NCBI GenBank assembly: GCA_003999685.1
Contig: CP021227.1
Coordinates: 992,001-1,056,000, forward strand
Length of the DNA: 64,000 bases
DNA from: Taiwanofungus camphoratus
Taxonomy: Eukaryota; Basidiomycota; Agaricomycetes; Polyporales; Taiwanofungaceae
Reading direction: 5' to 3'
Below the pieces are notes generated by a model. That model did not search any database and was not told the origin of the DNA. It worked only from the letters and a program-made list of their open reading frames with translations. The position numbers and the translations under genes are program-made. Of the stretch, positions 22,803 through 35,090 are shown in pieces. The stretch's first letter is position 1; each line of letters begins with the position of its first letter.

Positions 22803-25800
22803 TTACCAACCTACAGCAGCAGCCTCATTGAGGACTACGATATCATGTGGATCACTGAGATCATGCCCCTCAAGCTCGGCAGCCACTTCGAACTCGGTCA
22901 CATACCGCGAACAATCTCCTAGGTTGCTTGGTAGCGTCCACGTAGCATCCAGAGCGTTGAAACTAGAAGTGTTTTGATTAAGACCGGCCTAAGAGGGTGT
23001 TATCTCAACGTACCCATCCCATTTGACTAGCCACAAAAATCCAGCCGGAGTTTCGCTGCGATCATTGGATAACTCGTTGGGCCTGCGGCCGATGATTCGG
23101 TCCACGAACCATTCATTCGTCTCAGACCCATGCCCCGAATGGTCGCAGTCCGGACGTGCGCACGTCGCACCGAGAACAGTCATTACATGGCGCCGTTCGC
23201 CTGCAAGGTGAAGCAAATCAGGTCAATATAATGGGCGATAGGATACTCAGAGCAGACAAGGACGAGACTTGGGACATACGCTGCTCTCTTCAAAAACACA
23301 AGACATAGGAAAGATAGAAACAGTCAAATATCACAAGCATGAGTAGTAGTTAAATCTTCGAAAAGAAGGGCCAACATACTGGGATACCTCACACACAGGA
23401 CAAATAAACTCCGCGTTCGCTTCGAGGCGTGGATCGCCCGTGGTGAGGCCGACACAGCCAAAATGATACCACGCATCGCAACTGTACGTTCAATATAGCA
23501 GTGTCAAATCCAGGTGTCAAAACGAAACAGCCCATGATATACACACTTGTCGCATTGCACAAACTGCAGATCAACTAGAGTGAGCCGCATAAGCACAACT
23601 AAACATTTTTTACCACTGACCTCACGTTGATACGTAGCGTCTCCGTTGATCTTCTCCGGCCAATTGCATACAAGTGCATCGTCAACGCGTGTTATTACTT
23701 CTGCAAGGCTGGTATCCCCCATCGTATTGTGTGCTGATACCGCGCCCGGAGTTTTCCGCGAACGGCCACGGCGCTTGGGAGACAGACTATTGATATTACG
23801 AATTCCAAGCAAATCTCCTTCCGTCTTGCGTCTTTTCCGAGGCCGGCCTTCGTTCTCGCCTCTCTGCCTGCCCCTGCCGCCGCGTCTTCCTGTACTGCTA
23901 GAATGGTTCTCTATGATTTGAATCCCAGAAGAAGACTGTCGTTCCGAAATGGCAAGCTGGTCCTGGAACTGCAACCTGGTCAGTTCGCGAACCCCTGAGT
24001 CTGACGGGGTGAGGGAAGACATGCTCGAGAGCGAACCAGTCCGCCCACGGAGGGAAGTTGCCCTGAGATTCCCTGGTAGAGGAATACGGACAGGAGAGGA
24101 CCCAGCTGGAGCAACAGCTTTCGTGTCACAAGGGGAGCTTGAATGTAACGAGCCGGGGTGAGACGATCCGACAGCAGTGGAAGACGAAGTGATTGGCAGT
24201 GACAAAGGAGCAATGGTTATGTGAGATGTACTGCTAGATGGTAACCCAGATGATCGGTTAAAAGGACTCGGAGGTCCATGGGCGGATGGTATACGGGAAG
24301 GAGCAGAGACAGGACCACTCTGGCATCCCGCAGGTGTTGTACCACTCAGCAGGGGCTCGGCAGACGTTGAAGATCGTCTTTGCCATGCATGCCGCCCGTC
24401 ATTTTGTGACAAGCTCTCATTATAACATTCCTGACCCAGCAAACCGAAAACATTTGGATCGTCCAAACTAGACTCGGGGTGAACAGCGGGAATCTCATCT
24501 TTGGTGGTGGTAATAGTATCATGTGTTATATCCGTGAGGACCTGGTCACCGATATGGCCTGATTGAGGAATGCCCCTTATCGGAAGTTCACTCACCTGTA
24601 CATATGAAAGCTCTGTGTTGTATGTTGCACGTCACATTCAAATCATTTGTTGAGATGAAAAATTCGACTTACGTGAAGCTGGCGATTCCAGGCTTGAAGA
24701 ATCAGGTGAGTCACTACCTGCAGGAAGTAAAAGAAAGCTGATAAGAAAGGGAAGCGCTTCCATAATGAAGGTAGAATCATACTACTGTCTTCGTGCCGAG
24801 ACCACGTGGCGGGTACCATGGGATCTGAATGAAAAGGGGAGGAGGGAAAGCGAGACTGTAGAGATACGGCTGAATGTCGATTCCACAAGACGTCAAACCC
24901 ATGGACGAAGATGATTCATGGCAACACTACCTTGTTGAAACAGAGGTGGCACTAAGGGTGAACATGATGCGTGCTCAGGTATCCGTGGAAAGTCGTCAAA
25001 GCACGCGTGCTCTGCCTCATCAGCATCTGCGGTTGTAGAGCCATGGCTAGGCGCACAGGAATCAACTGTAGCCTGCAGTGCACCAGTTGATGTTGGAGTA
25101 TGCGCATCAATCGACAATTCTACCAAGGCCATTTGTTGCTCGGGAAGTCGCTCGGCACAAAGCTGCGACTTGTCATGATGTTCCTTTTGCGGCAGTTGAC
25201 CTGGATTCCGCACGAGTGCAAGTAGCTGTGCATTCTCCTCAACGAGCTGCGCCACACGGCTGCGAAACAGAGTGACGACAAATGGCATGTGAGCAAAAGA
25301 TCACTACCGTGAAGACAAGGAGAATAAATGCAAGAGAAGGGGAGGAGCAGAAAGCGACGTACGTTTCCATACTTTCGAACGCGTCGCGCTTCCTTTGCCT
25401 GCTGAGAAATGCAGACGTGCGATGTTTGAGACGGCGTGCCTCCGGCTTACTGAGGCCCGCGACGTTTGGTGGTACAAGGGTTCTTCTGGAGGCACGCTTG
25501 CCCCAACCGTCGACCTTCACGGTACCACGCACATTCGATGGCATCTTTGGTGATACATCAATCGGGCTGTCAAAAGCTGAACGCCAATGTTGCTGAGGCC
25601 CTGAGCGCTTAGGACTCGTCTCGCCGCTGTCAGACAGTTGTGGTCCATAGACCCCCACACCTACGTCCACGTATGCCGAACGACGCGAGTTAAAGCCCAC
25701 ATTACCGATTTGCGGTACATATACGGGGTCTAAGTGGATCGGATCAATCCCTTCATCAAGATCTTAATTACGAAGTTAGCCAACTAACGGAATGAAGACC

Positions 25801-26438
25801 TCGCTCACGACACCTTTTGATAATAGACATGGGCTGGTGTTAATTCCCGTTTCGTGACTGATTACTTCTTTCCCTGACGCTGAGATGAATATCAAATGTG
25901 CATATCTTATGACGAATGGCTCACGTGCGATGTCTCGAACATTTACAGACTCCAAAAGCTCGCGAAGGATACATTCAGTTCTTTCAAGGCGACCTGTCAA
26001 GGCAGCATTCTGATCTGCAGGTGGCGCATTTCCGATCAGACTGCGCAGCTCTTCCACCCGACTGAAGACACATTGCGTGGCCTTGATCTGGAGTATGTGC
26101 GACCGCTCGAGCCACTGAGCAAGCCGGTCTGTCTCGGAGCATGTCTGCTTTTTTATACCCGTTAGCGTTTCCAAAACATTCTGCATCGACGACTCAAGCT
26201 TGTCGAGCCGCTCCACAGTGTGATCTTGCAAGTTGCTCAGCGCAGTTGTCAAAGTGGGGAAGATGTTCTGGTTCTGGTTAGTATCAAGTCGAGATACTGG
26301 ATGTGGAAATGGAACGGCGGCGGGCTCCAATTGATATTGACCACGTTGTATAACATGCGTCGTTGCAGGCGCAGACTGTGACGTTGTGGTTTGGGCGCGA
26401 CTCGACATATTACCGACCTGAGACGCCGTAGGCTGCAT
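22803..26438 (-). CDS. Nuclear protein with coiled coil, bZIP-like region, PHD-type finger and chromodomain
   Basis: Ten phase-checked exons give 938 residues: 25925-26438, 25363-25762, 24931-25259, 24786-24869, 24673-24717, 23621-24612, 23547-23563, 23393-23481, 23014-23200 and 22803-22962. Residues about 60-170 form a charged, probably coiled-coil region. Residues about 281-330 look like a bZIP: basic part RLKHRTSAFLSRQRKRDAFE, then RVAQLVEENAQLLALV with only two to three heptads. A long S/P-rich linker has a basic GRPRKRRKTEG and KRRGRSRK nuclear signal. Around residue 790 a PHD finger shows FVQCDNCDAWYHFGC and FICPVC, but I see only one cysteine where the first zinc pair should be. The C-terminus has a chromodomain (WFVDRIIGRRPNE, FLWLVKWDGFNALDATW). 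It probably binds chromatin and DNA; targets are unknown. An alternative is two adjacent genes, but the splice phases join cleanly. Confidence 0.75.
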
Positions 26439-26832
26439 GTCGCGCTCAATGGTCGAGCCGCCAGATTAGTTCAGGCAGAAATACCAAAGCAGCTTCAAGG
26501 CAGAGGCTAAGCGTCGATGAGCTCGAGGAGATGTAGACCGTAGCAGTCAGCGGCCCCGCGCGGTAAATTGTGGGCGTATATAGGTCCTAGAGCACGTGAT
26601 ATTCGGCAAAATCATGGATCCTGTAATCTGCTGCGAAAATCAGTGGTACCGTATAGTTTTGAGAGTAGGTGCGAAATCGAGTAAGATGAGTAATAGTATA
26701 TTCAGCCATATCCCCACAACTTGTACAGGAAACTAAGAGTACATGCTTTCAATAAGATGGTGCGACTCTAGAGAAAAATGGGGACTCAAAATGGGATAGT
26801 CGTGAACATATGAGTCAATGCACGCCCATCGT
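26439..26832. other. Upstream region of the bZIP-PHD gene
   Basis: It lies between the 3' end of the FYVE-RING gene and the start codon at 26438, both on the minus strand. It should hold the promoter of the bZIP-PHD gene. No motif stands out. Confidence 0.5.
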
Positions 26833-27903
26833 TCATGTTCTATAGATTCTCAGCAGCCGCTGCTCGGTCACAATGCGTGTACGACATAGTGGGCACTCCC
26901 GCGTGCTCTTCATGATGAGGTCGGAGCATGGACGGCATAACGCCAGATGCCTTCGTTAACATCGAAGGTATTAAGCATCCAAGCACGCAAGCAAAACACA
27001 ACCCATACTCACCCGCAGTCAACAATGGCAATGTTCGCCTCTTCGTCCTGGCAAATAACACATAGCCCTGTACGTTCTAGACGGGATGCCATGGCCTCAG
27101 CCTTGGGCGATAATCCTCGGGTAGGTGGAGTTGAACCGGAGGTAGGGGTTTTAGGAGGGGGAGGTGGTATATTCTCGTCCGATCCATCCTCATAGCTCTG
27201 GCTATGAGTTTCGTCAACCTGCATGGTATCACCCTCCGTCGACCTGGTAACCTCTCCGTCTGCATTGCTGCCACCCAGCTCTTGCTCCATCGTGACATCC
27301 TGTTCCTCCCACTCGCTCTCCTGTCTTGTCCTTACCTGCTCTCCCTCCCACCTCATCGCTTCCTCCGCCATCCTCTCTGCTTCTTCCTCCCGTGCATGTC
27401 GTTCCCTTTCCCGCCGCTCCTCCTCCAGCAAGGTCCGCACCTTCGCAACCAGCTCCTCCTTTTCCACCACTAGCCGCGCGTTCACATGATTCTGAAACAA
27501 CACTGCTTTCAGCGTGCCGATCGACAGTGCCGCCAGGCGCTCGTCCGGCATCTGCAACAGTTCATCCAAGGTCGGCACCGGTGGGGATGGAGATGCCATG
27601 CGCGGAGCAGGTGCAGGTGAGGCGGACGCTGCCCGCGGGCGTCCGCGCGCTTGTGCGCTCCCACCGGGCACATTCAGATTCGCGGAGCTCGATGAGGATG
27701 GGTGAGAAAACGGTGGATGCGGAGGGTAACCTGCAGACGGGTACGCCTGCGGGCGAGAGTTGCGTGGTTGAGGTGGGGGCTGACGAGGACGCTGCGGGCG
27801 AGGCGGAGCCTGTCGTTGTTGCCGTTGCCTTCGTGGATCAAGGTCTGGCCGAGGGAAACTGCTCGGGCCCGATGTTGTACGCTGACGGGGCTGATACGGT
27901 GGT

Positions 27904-27938
<35 letters not shown>

Positions 27939-28784
27939 AGGTGGGGGTTGTGTGGAGGGACGGTCGGGACCCATGGCGTCCATCGCACGAGTGAACAGCC
28001 CGCGAGGACGGCCAGATCTACGATTTGGAACGGAGTACTTGCGGTAGTAGTCCTAGAAGTGGGCAATTCATACTGAGTTAGGGCGAAATTCTCGCTGAAA
28101 GATGGCGCCTAGACTTGCCTCATGAGCTGGTAGAAGACACCCATTTCGCCCCTATAATATCTGTCAGTACTTTCCATACAAACGAACACAACAGAAGAGA
28201 TCAAAAAAGTGTTATTAGACAGACTCCCATCCACAGAGTTGCAAAGGGGTGCACAGGGCAATCAACGGACTCACTCTGGCCGAGATTAGAGCGTCAATCA
28301 AGTCGTCCTTCTCAAAAACACCACTAGTTCTGATATTATATGCATTGGCATATTTCTTCAGGCGTGATAACGGTAGCTGCCTCAGATGTCCTTTGCCGCC
28401 CGCAGTGACTACGCTGTAACAATCAGAATCCGTCGCATCGTGCGCATGCGTACGATATATTTGTATCAACTCACTGGTGAGATTATCTATGCAGAACGCA
28501 CAAACGGGGACCACATCGTATCCAGACTCTGTACCGCCGCGTGGCATCAATGCCTGGAAATCCGTACATGAATGACAGTACGAATAGCCTATCAGGATAT
28601 TCGCCACATCACGCTAGATGAGAGACAAAGTTGAGACGCGGCACCCAGACATACCACAATGGTTGCATCTCCTTGATCTTGAAAACAATATGTTGAATTC
28701 CTTGTCGCATTTCCTACAAGATTGCTCATTCATGTGGTATTCTGGCGGTGGGCCACTGAGCAACGGTACACCTCCCGCAGACAT
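26833..28784 (-). CDS. FYVE-like, SAP-like and RING finger E3 ubiquitin ligase
   Basis: Six phase-checked exons give 522 residues: 28655-28784, 28475-28588, 28275-28408, 28119-28151, 27013-28052 and 26833-26950. An N-terminal FYVE-type zinc finger has CRKCDKEF, RRCNHCGYSYCHSC and VCAFC. A SAP-like helix pair follows (LPLSRLKKYANAYNIRTSG), then YYRKYSVPNR. A polyglutamine and proline-rich stretch comes next, then a second short helical segment (LDELLQMPDERLAALS) and an acidic coiled region. The C-terminal C3HC4 RING has LCVICQDEEA, DCGHLALC and ECPLCR. The order matches animal RNF34/rififylin-type ligases, which act at endosomal membranes; the same role here is inference. The fourth intron (28053-28118) appears to use GC-AG ends. 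Confidence 0.88.
27906..27936. repeat. CTG/CAG trinucleotide run, polyglutamine in the RING protein
   Basis: About ten consecutive CTG triplets (CAG on the coding strand) encode an uninterrupted glutamine run inside the proline-rich linker of the FYVE-RING protein. Such runs vary readily in length. Confidence 0.9.
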
Positions 28785-30234
28785 GTTGGCCGTCGTGGAA
28801 GAAAGATAATCTATTAAGTCAGAGCGGAGAATATGAAATAATTAAGATCGATAGTTGTAGAATGTGTTCCGGGTTCGGTGTTGTAGTCAGCGGTAAGGCG
28901 GCTTCCAGCATCTTCCAGGCAGTGTCCAGCCACGTGCAAGCGCGACGGCGGCAACGCGTCTGAATTCAATTGCGTGTTCGTCACCCGAAAGTCAAGCGGG
29001 GTCACTACTACTGTACTTGATGCAAATCATACTGATAACTCTTTCATTTGAGAGAAAAGTGACTGCTTCCGGTCAGAGTAGACAAACTGAATTAACCAGG
29101 CTCGCATGTCTATCTGCAGATTGCTTTCTCACTATTCATCACATGCACTGCATGCCACTAGGTCGCGGCGGGCGGGCATTATCGAAGCTGGGAACGGGCC
29201 ACTGAAGATTTTACCAAGATCTGAATACGCACTTTCGCTCCTTCGTAGTCAGACACGCACTCGTATGCGCATTTTCGATCAGTGAGCACTCCTCACTTCG
29301 AGACCTCTTCACTATCCGAGAGCGATCAGATATAAAGCGCTGTGAATGATCTGAATGAAGTCAAGCGATCGGAACAAATACAACACGAACGATATTGGTC
29401 TAAATTTCAGACAAACTCCCAAACTCCTGATAACCGCTGGGGAAGGGGTAAAGCTTCATTGCTTCAACTGTCAAAGATCAGCCACGCAATTTCATCGCCT
29501 AGGGCAAGGCCACAGCCAGTGGTGCCCTTTACCAGAAGTAAGGCTGTTCTTAGAGAGGTCAAACATTGGAATAGTTCGTATGTAGCCGCTTCTGAGCACA
29601 AAAAAGGAAAAGCTGTAAAATATACTTTCCATATCCTCTAGATATTTGCTTTGTTCGGCGATTCCCCAGTCCTAATGGAGTCAACGAGTCTCAGAGACAT
29701 GCACGACTGCGATGGCCCACAGAACCATATTATCTTCGTTCGAGACCCGTCCCGCGCTGCATGAAAGTACGTACATGTTCTGGAGACTCGACCCAGCTGC
29801 TCACCTTTACGAGACCGATCCAGCGTTACAACGTAAGTTTCCATGTGCATGATGGGATAGACGTGCATAAGCTTCCCGTCTGGAGTACAGCCCTTGAACA
29901 GGTCCCTTGTATGTGCAGGGTAGTATAGGTCCTAAAGCATTGGGCGCGTAGTCAACAAGGGTTATTTCTGCGGGAGGTTGATCTTGACCAATGGGACCAA
30001 AATTGTCTTGAGAGCCTGAACAACGTTACCCTCCTAAGTGAAAAACTATGGTCTCATGTCTCATGGATCGTAGCAGTGATAGAGATGCTGAATAGCGTCG
30101 AATACACTGGTGACGATCCAGTCTGATCGGAAGGAAACTGACGGCATTCCCGATACGGTGAACGTGGGGTAAGAGAACATCACCTCGCGGCAACATCACC
30201 GACTCAGCAGTCCTCATCTCTTCCTCCTGCTGTC
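28785..30234. other. About 1.4 kb with no supported gene
   Basis: It should hold divergent promoters for the FYVE-RING gene (left) and SEC20 (right). Minus-strand frames at 30217-30026 and about 30000-29780 could be exons of a small gene (PIGQDQPPAEITLVDYAPNA can be read). However, that start would lie only 17 bases from the SEC20 ATG, and no domain is recognised, so I do not call it. Confidence 0.45.
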
Positions 30235-31471
30235 ATGCCACCAATTCCCAGTACTCTTGACGAGCAAATAACAACCGTGATAGATTCATTGCGCAGGCGA
30301 CAAAAGGATCTCTCAGAGTTTCAAATTCCTCGCTTGCGAACATGCAAAGGACCTCTAGCTACTCAGCAGGGCTTCGCAGCCGAGCTGCGTGAAGACCTTG
30401 ACACCTTCTCCAAACAGGTTGAGGTAGGCATACTGTGGACCGTCGTTAACCACTATTGAAGACCTGAATAGACTCTGGATGTTGCAGTAGATGACCAGAG
30501 AACTGAACGCAACAGACGAGAGTTGAGACAGATCGTCGAAGAGTTTCGGGATTCATTAACAAGGTGAGAATGGCGTGCTAATTCGTGTAACTCGCTCTGA
30601 CTAGCAACAGGCTAAAGAGGGATGTTCGCACAGCTCTTCTCGTGTCCAAGCGTACTATCGACGCAGACCAGCTGTCGAACCGCGATGAGCTACTACGCTC
30701 GTCTGCAGTTAAAGAGAAACAAGACTTGAACGAGAAGGTTGCGTAAGTTGTCTTCTATGCCATATCGATGCCATCTCTGCTCATTTACGTTTAGTGAGGA
30801 TGCACTCATGAAAGCAAACAATGATGTTACGCAGTCCCTGCAGCGTACAATCAATCTGATGCAGGGAGAGCTTGAACGATCAGTTCTCTCCACACAACTG
30901 TTAGGTAATCTAACTGACTTGTCACCCTGCTCTATCATTGAACCGTTCACGAACAGATACATCTACCGCCGCTCTGCGCTCGACGTCGTCCACGCACGAT
31001 GTTCTTGACAGCCTGCTGGTGACCTCAAAGCATCTCATCACTGCACTTGAGAAATCCGACTGGCTCGACCGTCTCCTTGTTCTTGCGGGCCTCGCATTCT
31101 TTGTGCTAGTGGTGCTGTTCATCTTGAAACAGCGCCTTGTCGATCGCAGTCTTCGGATTGCCCTCTGGTGGACGCGGTTTGTTCCTAACTTTAGCGGGGA
31201 TGAGGTCTTAATGCAGATGGAAGAAGGCAAGGAAGTCGTAAAAGGTGCTGCTGGCGCGGTCACAAGTGTTCTGACCACCGTCGCAACCGCAGCGAGTTCG
31301 GTGTTAGAAGCTGCGCCATCTGCGATACCAGGTACAGACACGGTTGAGCCGTCTCAATCTACAGCACCCGACGTCATTGCCGTAACTTCCTTGCCTTCCT
31401 CAGATACAACATCATCCTCTGCTATTTCATTTTTCAGTAGCGTGGAATCTGGTATGCGTGACGAATTGTGA
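30235..31471 (+). CDS. SEC20: Sec20-like ER SNARE (BNIP1 family)
   Basis: Five phase-checked exons (30235-30423, 30472-30563, 30611-30742, 30795-30904 and 30957-31471) give 345 residues. The N-terminal half is helical. A SNARE-like heptad segment runs through STSSTHDVLDSLLVTSKHLI, followed by the membrane anchor LVLAGLAFFVLVVLFILKQR and the conserved lumenal-side start DRSLRIALWWTRF. Sec20 is the Qb-type SNARE that acts with Ufe1 and Use1 in fusion of Golgi-derived vesicles with the ER. The serine/threonine-rich C-terminal tail of about 110 residues would lie in the ER lumen. Confidence 0.85.
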
Positions 31472-31729
31472 TGTTACACTACTAATTTGTTGTGCCTATA
31501 CTGTAAGACCCTTCTGCCAACAGTGTGCACTCCTGAATGCATATCCTGTGTGACGGCAGTCTTCGAACATATATGCACTTACCGGTCTGAAATGAAATTC
31601 GTCCTTCAACTTTCCCTTTGAATCTGGCTGTCGAAAAATAGACTTGTCATGCACGTGAGGTTGTATGATTATGTAAAATATTCTAAGGCTTCATAACAGG
31701 ATAGGAGACAGAAATCTATATCAACGACC

Positions 31730-34364
31730 ATGGATAGTGTTGTTTCCAGTGCAAATGTTATTGCTCAATTAAAGAGCGCACAGGCTGATTCAGATCAGCA
31801 GCCAGACGCTGCTGAATCATCTGTACAGGCAGCCCCTAAACCTCGGTCCTCCAAGAAACGAGCTCGTCGAGGTCCTGCTGAGGGAGCAGACACGCAGCAG
31901 CAAGTCTCTACATGCCATCTCGGCAAATTGCCTCTTGAAATCTTGGCAGAGATCCTGTCATATTCGCCATCGCCTCAAGATGTGCTCGCTCTCGCTCGCT
32001 GCAGCAAGTACTTGTGCGCAACTCTTGTTGACAACCCGACCACTACTTTCATCTGGCGATATGCACGAGCTCGCTGCCAGCCTGATCCTATCCCGGATCC
32101 TACGGCGAATTTTACTGAGGCTTCATATGCCGCTTTCCTGTTCGACTACGGTGAATGTGATGTAGGAATAAGTTTCTTTGATTATGGTCTCGCGTTTTAA
32201 CGGCAGGTATGCTGGTGCTTATAACAGGTCTGTAAGCGCAAAACTAAAGCAATGTATCAATCGTTCGCTCTCCGCGTTCGTTTATGTGGGAAGGTGAGTC
32301 CGCAGGATATGGAACGACGTGCATATCTTATTTCAGCTCTTGTTAGTCGGATTGTGCCCGGGATTTTGAGTAAGTTGTATTCAAACTTTGTCATTCACGA
32401 CCTGAGACGATTCTTTTGCAGCAAGTCTGCCCTGCTCGTTGTGGGGCGCAGTGTTCCGGCGCGATATGAGAATATCCTCTCATGGATACCGAGAGCAGAA
32501 GCCAATTTGAGTATGTTGTTGCCTTAATGGTCGCTTATGTGTCATTAATATCGCTCTCTTGCAGACACTCCTCGGATTTGGGATTGGGATGATTTACCAC
32601 GCCCGATCGTTAAGAAGCGTGATTGGGAAGCAGCGGTTGATGAATGCAACAAGGCCATGCTATCTAATACAATGGATGAACATCTCCGCAAGAAACAAGC
32701 CATGGCTGATATATTACCTGCCCTCATGCAAGTAGGCAGGCCATTTGCATGTGGTAATGGCTGGACAACCGTTGACTTCCTCCCATATAGCTTTCGGAGG
32801 CATTGGTCGAATGGGCTCGAAAGCGGAAGACGCGCCAAACTGAAGTCAAGACATTCAACGATGCCCAGTAGGATTGCCTCTCAGCAAAGTACTGGCAACT
32901 TCCTGACTTGCACAAATACAGGGCTAGGTCTATCGCGATTCGCGAAGGGTGGACGACTTCGGATCTCGCTCAAACGGAAAGTTATGGCTCATTTCATCGT
33001 GCAATGACTGCTATACTGGAGCCGGTGACGATCAAACGTATGCATATTTTTATTCTCACTGCGATTAGGGTAATGGAACTATCTCACAGAGTATGCACTG
33101 ATTCGTCCCACGGTCGAACAAGACATGATCCGCATCAAGGAACGTCGAGAACGAAAGGAGCGTGAACATGCACTTCAGAAGCGCCGCGCCAACGTTACGC
33201 AGCACTACGACCGCCTGAAATCTGCAGAAGAGAAGCAGGTGTTGCCAACCCTACCAGAATTCCGCAAATTTTCTATCATGAAAGTATTTCAAGCAAGCGA
33301 CACCACCGAGGAGCTCTCTAAAGAGCTCAAGAACTCCAAGTTCATCGAACAAGTCCTCGCAGACAACTTGGAGAAATGGAAAGAGAACGCAAGAGCATCC
33401 CTGGCTGGGGTATTGGGCTTCTCTGGTTGGAAGACCGCGAGCAGGAAGAAGCTACATCCTGTTGATCGACTAACAGCAAGGTTTAGTTGTAAGAAGTGCC
33501 ACAAAGTAGCTAAAAAGTATCGCGAAGAGGATTGTCTTGGCTTCGCGGGTGTCTGTGAGCATACATGCCCGGATCTCAATAAAAGGCAAAGAGCCAAAGA
33601 GATCTGGAGTGCGGACAATTTCGAGCCTGATCATCATGTAAGTGGCTGAATCTTGCTCGCCATCCGATTGTCTCCAGATGAAAAATCATGTTTTCTTTGA
33701 CAAGGTCATTGATGCTATCACCCAAATCTTGACTCTTTGCGGAACAAATGCAGAAGACGTGAATTCCTTGGACATGATCGCCGCCCTTGGGTCGCGTATC
33801 GTATGCCTGTCATGTCCGCCAGCAATTGTCATGAATTTTAAGACCATGGTGTGTATTCTCTTTGTCAACGCGACTTTCATCCTGATCTCGAAGTCAAAGA
33901 TTCGCCACTGCAAGCGTCATGACGAGAACAACTTCATGATACTCGCAAGTGAAGACCTACATATGGGCCACTTTCCGATCGAATACGGGGTAGCTGCCGA
34001 TTTATTGAGCTCATTTCCTGATTCCGAGAAACGGCGTGCATTAAGGATTTACGGCTGCAGGCATTGCCAGGAAATCAGGCAGTTTTTCAAGAAGATTCCT
34101 GCTCCTTTACAGGATCCTCAGACGCATAGCAGAAACAGGTTAGCTCTCAAAAATAAGGTTTACAACTTTGATGGGCTCAGGTCACATGCGAAAGAAAAGT
34201 ATGATCAGCATTCTCCTAGTCCTCGTTATGCTGACTTGCCGGGCATGTCAGGCACGGCATCGTACGCATCGGAGACGAAGACTTTTTCCGCAAGAAAGTT
34301 CAGAGTACTGCTTGAGACCACTGCTATAACTATCGTGTATCGGTATCCCTGTTGTCTTGTTTAG
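31730..34364 (+). CDS. F-box protein of the large Agaricomycete family
   Basis: It opens with a charged tail and a basic KKRARRG stretch, then an F-box at residues about 64-102 (LGKLPLEILAEILSYSPSPQ, DVLALARCSKYLCATLV). Cysteine motifs follow (VCKRKTKAMYQSFALRVRLCGK, later FSCKKCHKVAKKYREEDC and IYGCRHCQEI). Later exons read RLKSAEEKQVLPTLPEFRKF, SKFIEQVLADNLEKWKENAR and FDGLRSHAKEKYDQHSP near the C-terminus. The pattern matches a repeated, lineage-expanded mushroom family with F-box plus zinc-like cysteines. The F-box would bind Skp1 in an SCF ubiquitin ligase; the substrate is unknown. Several introns are clear, but the first one or two junctions (about 32150-32230) and the exact stop are uncertain. 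Confidence 0.75.
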
Positions 34365-35090
34365 GGCTACTATCATTTGACCAGTGTTTGAAGATTTCCG
34401 TCATTCGATTTTTAGCTCCACAACGACTGGATGGATTGCTCTCGGAGCAGTTTCATTTTGTGGTTATGGATCCTGGTTACATGGCCATATACTTACATTT
34501 TTGATTATTTTCATAGTGAGGTGCCCAAGGACATTCTGGTGGAGGGGACTAGTGTTTGATGATTTTTCCGAGGAATGTCACAAAGAGTCACCATACCAGG
34601 ACAGTGCTGCAATGAAGCTCCGACATGGCTTTCGGGCATCTGCCTGCAGCATTGCAATGACAACGAAGTGTGTCTGCTGGCAGAGTTCAAATCCAGATTG
34701 AGGAAGTGTCACTCTTGCTCATGGATTGTAATGCACAGCGACACATTTGCTGCTGTACACTCATTGCTCCCATGATAAGCTTCGGAAAAATTGGGAGAGT
34801 GCATGTTATGGTGTGCTTGAGTTAGACACAAGTGCAGGAACTAAGCGGCCATGGTTTGAGATGAGGTGAGAGGGTAGAAGAATGGTGATCGGCCTAATTA
34901 ATAGATTTTCTGACACTCATATTGAACTTGTTCTCTACACACTCCCTCTCTTTAAAATTGGAGAACACAGTTGTGTTGCATGATTTTCTAGACTATTTTA
35001 GACACCATCTGATCTTGAGAATATCCCAAGGAGAGTTTGCAATAAGCCATTCTCAAACACTGGGTCCTTCTCAAAGTGGTGTCACACGAT
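34365..35090. other. No supported gene between F-box gene and MITE
   Basis: Short open frames, one of 105 codons at 34384, have no recognisable domain. DNA becomes AT-rich toward 35000. It may contain remnants of an old insertion, but nothing specific is seen. Confidence 0.45.

Noticed and set aside
24643-24888. Continuing the bZIP-PHD gene through the hydrophobic frame FLSAFFYFLQVV
   Set aside because: That stretch matches an intron with a pyrimidine-rich 3' end (24718-24785). Splicing it gives an S/D/P-rich linker in phase with both neighbours.
27326-27994. Plus-strand 222-codon frame opposite the FYVE-RING gene
   Set aside because: It is antisense to a clearly conserved protein and its alanine/proline/serine bias comes from the polyglutamine and proline-rich coding strand.
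30026-30217. Minus-strand gene head to head with SEC20
   Set aside because: Its start would lie 17 bases from the SEC20 start codon, leaving no promoter, and no family is recognised.
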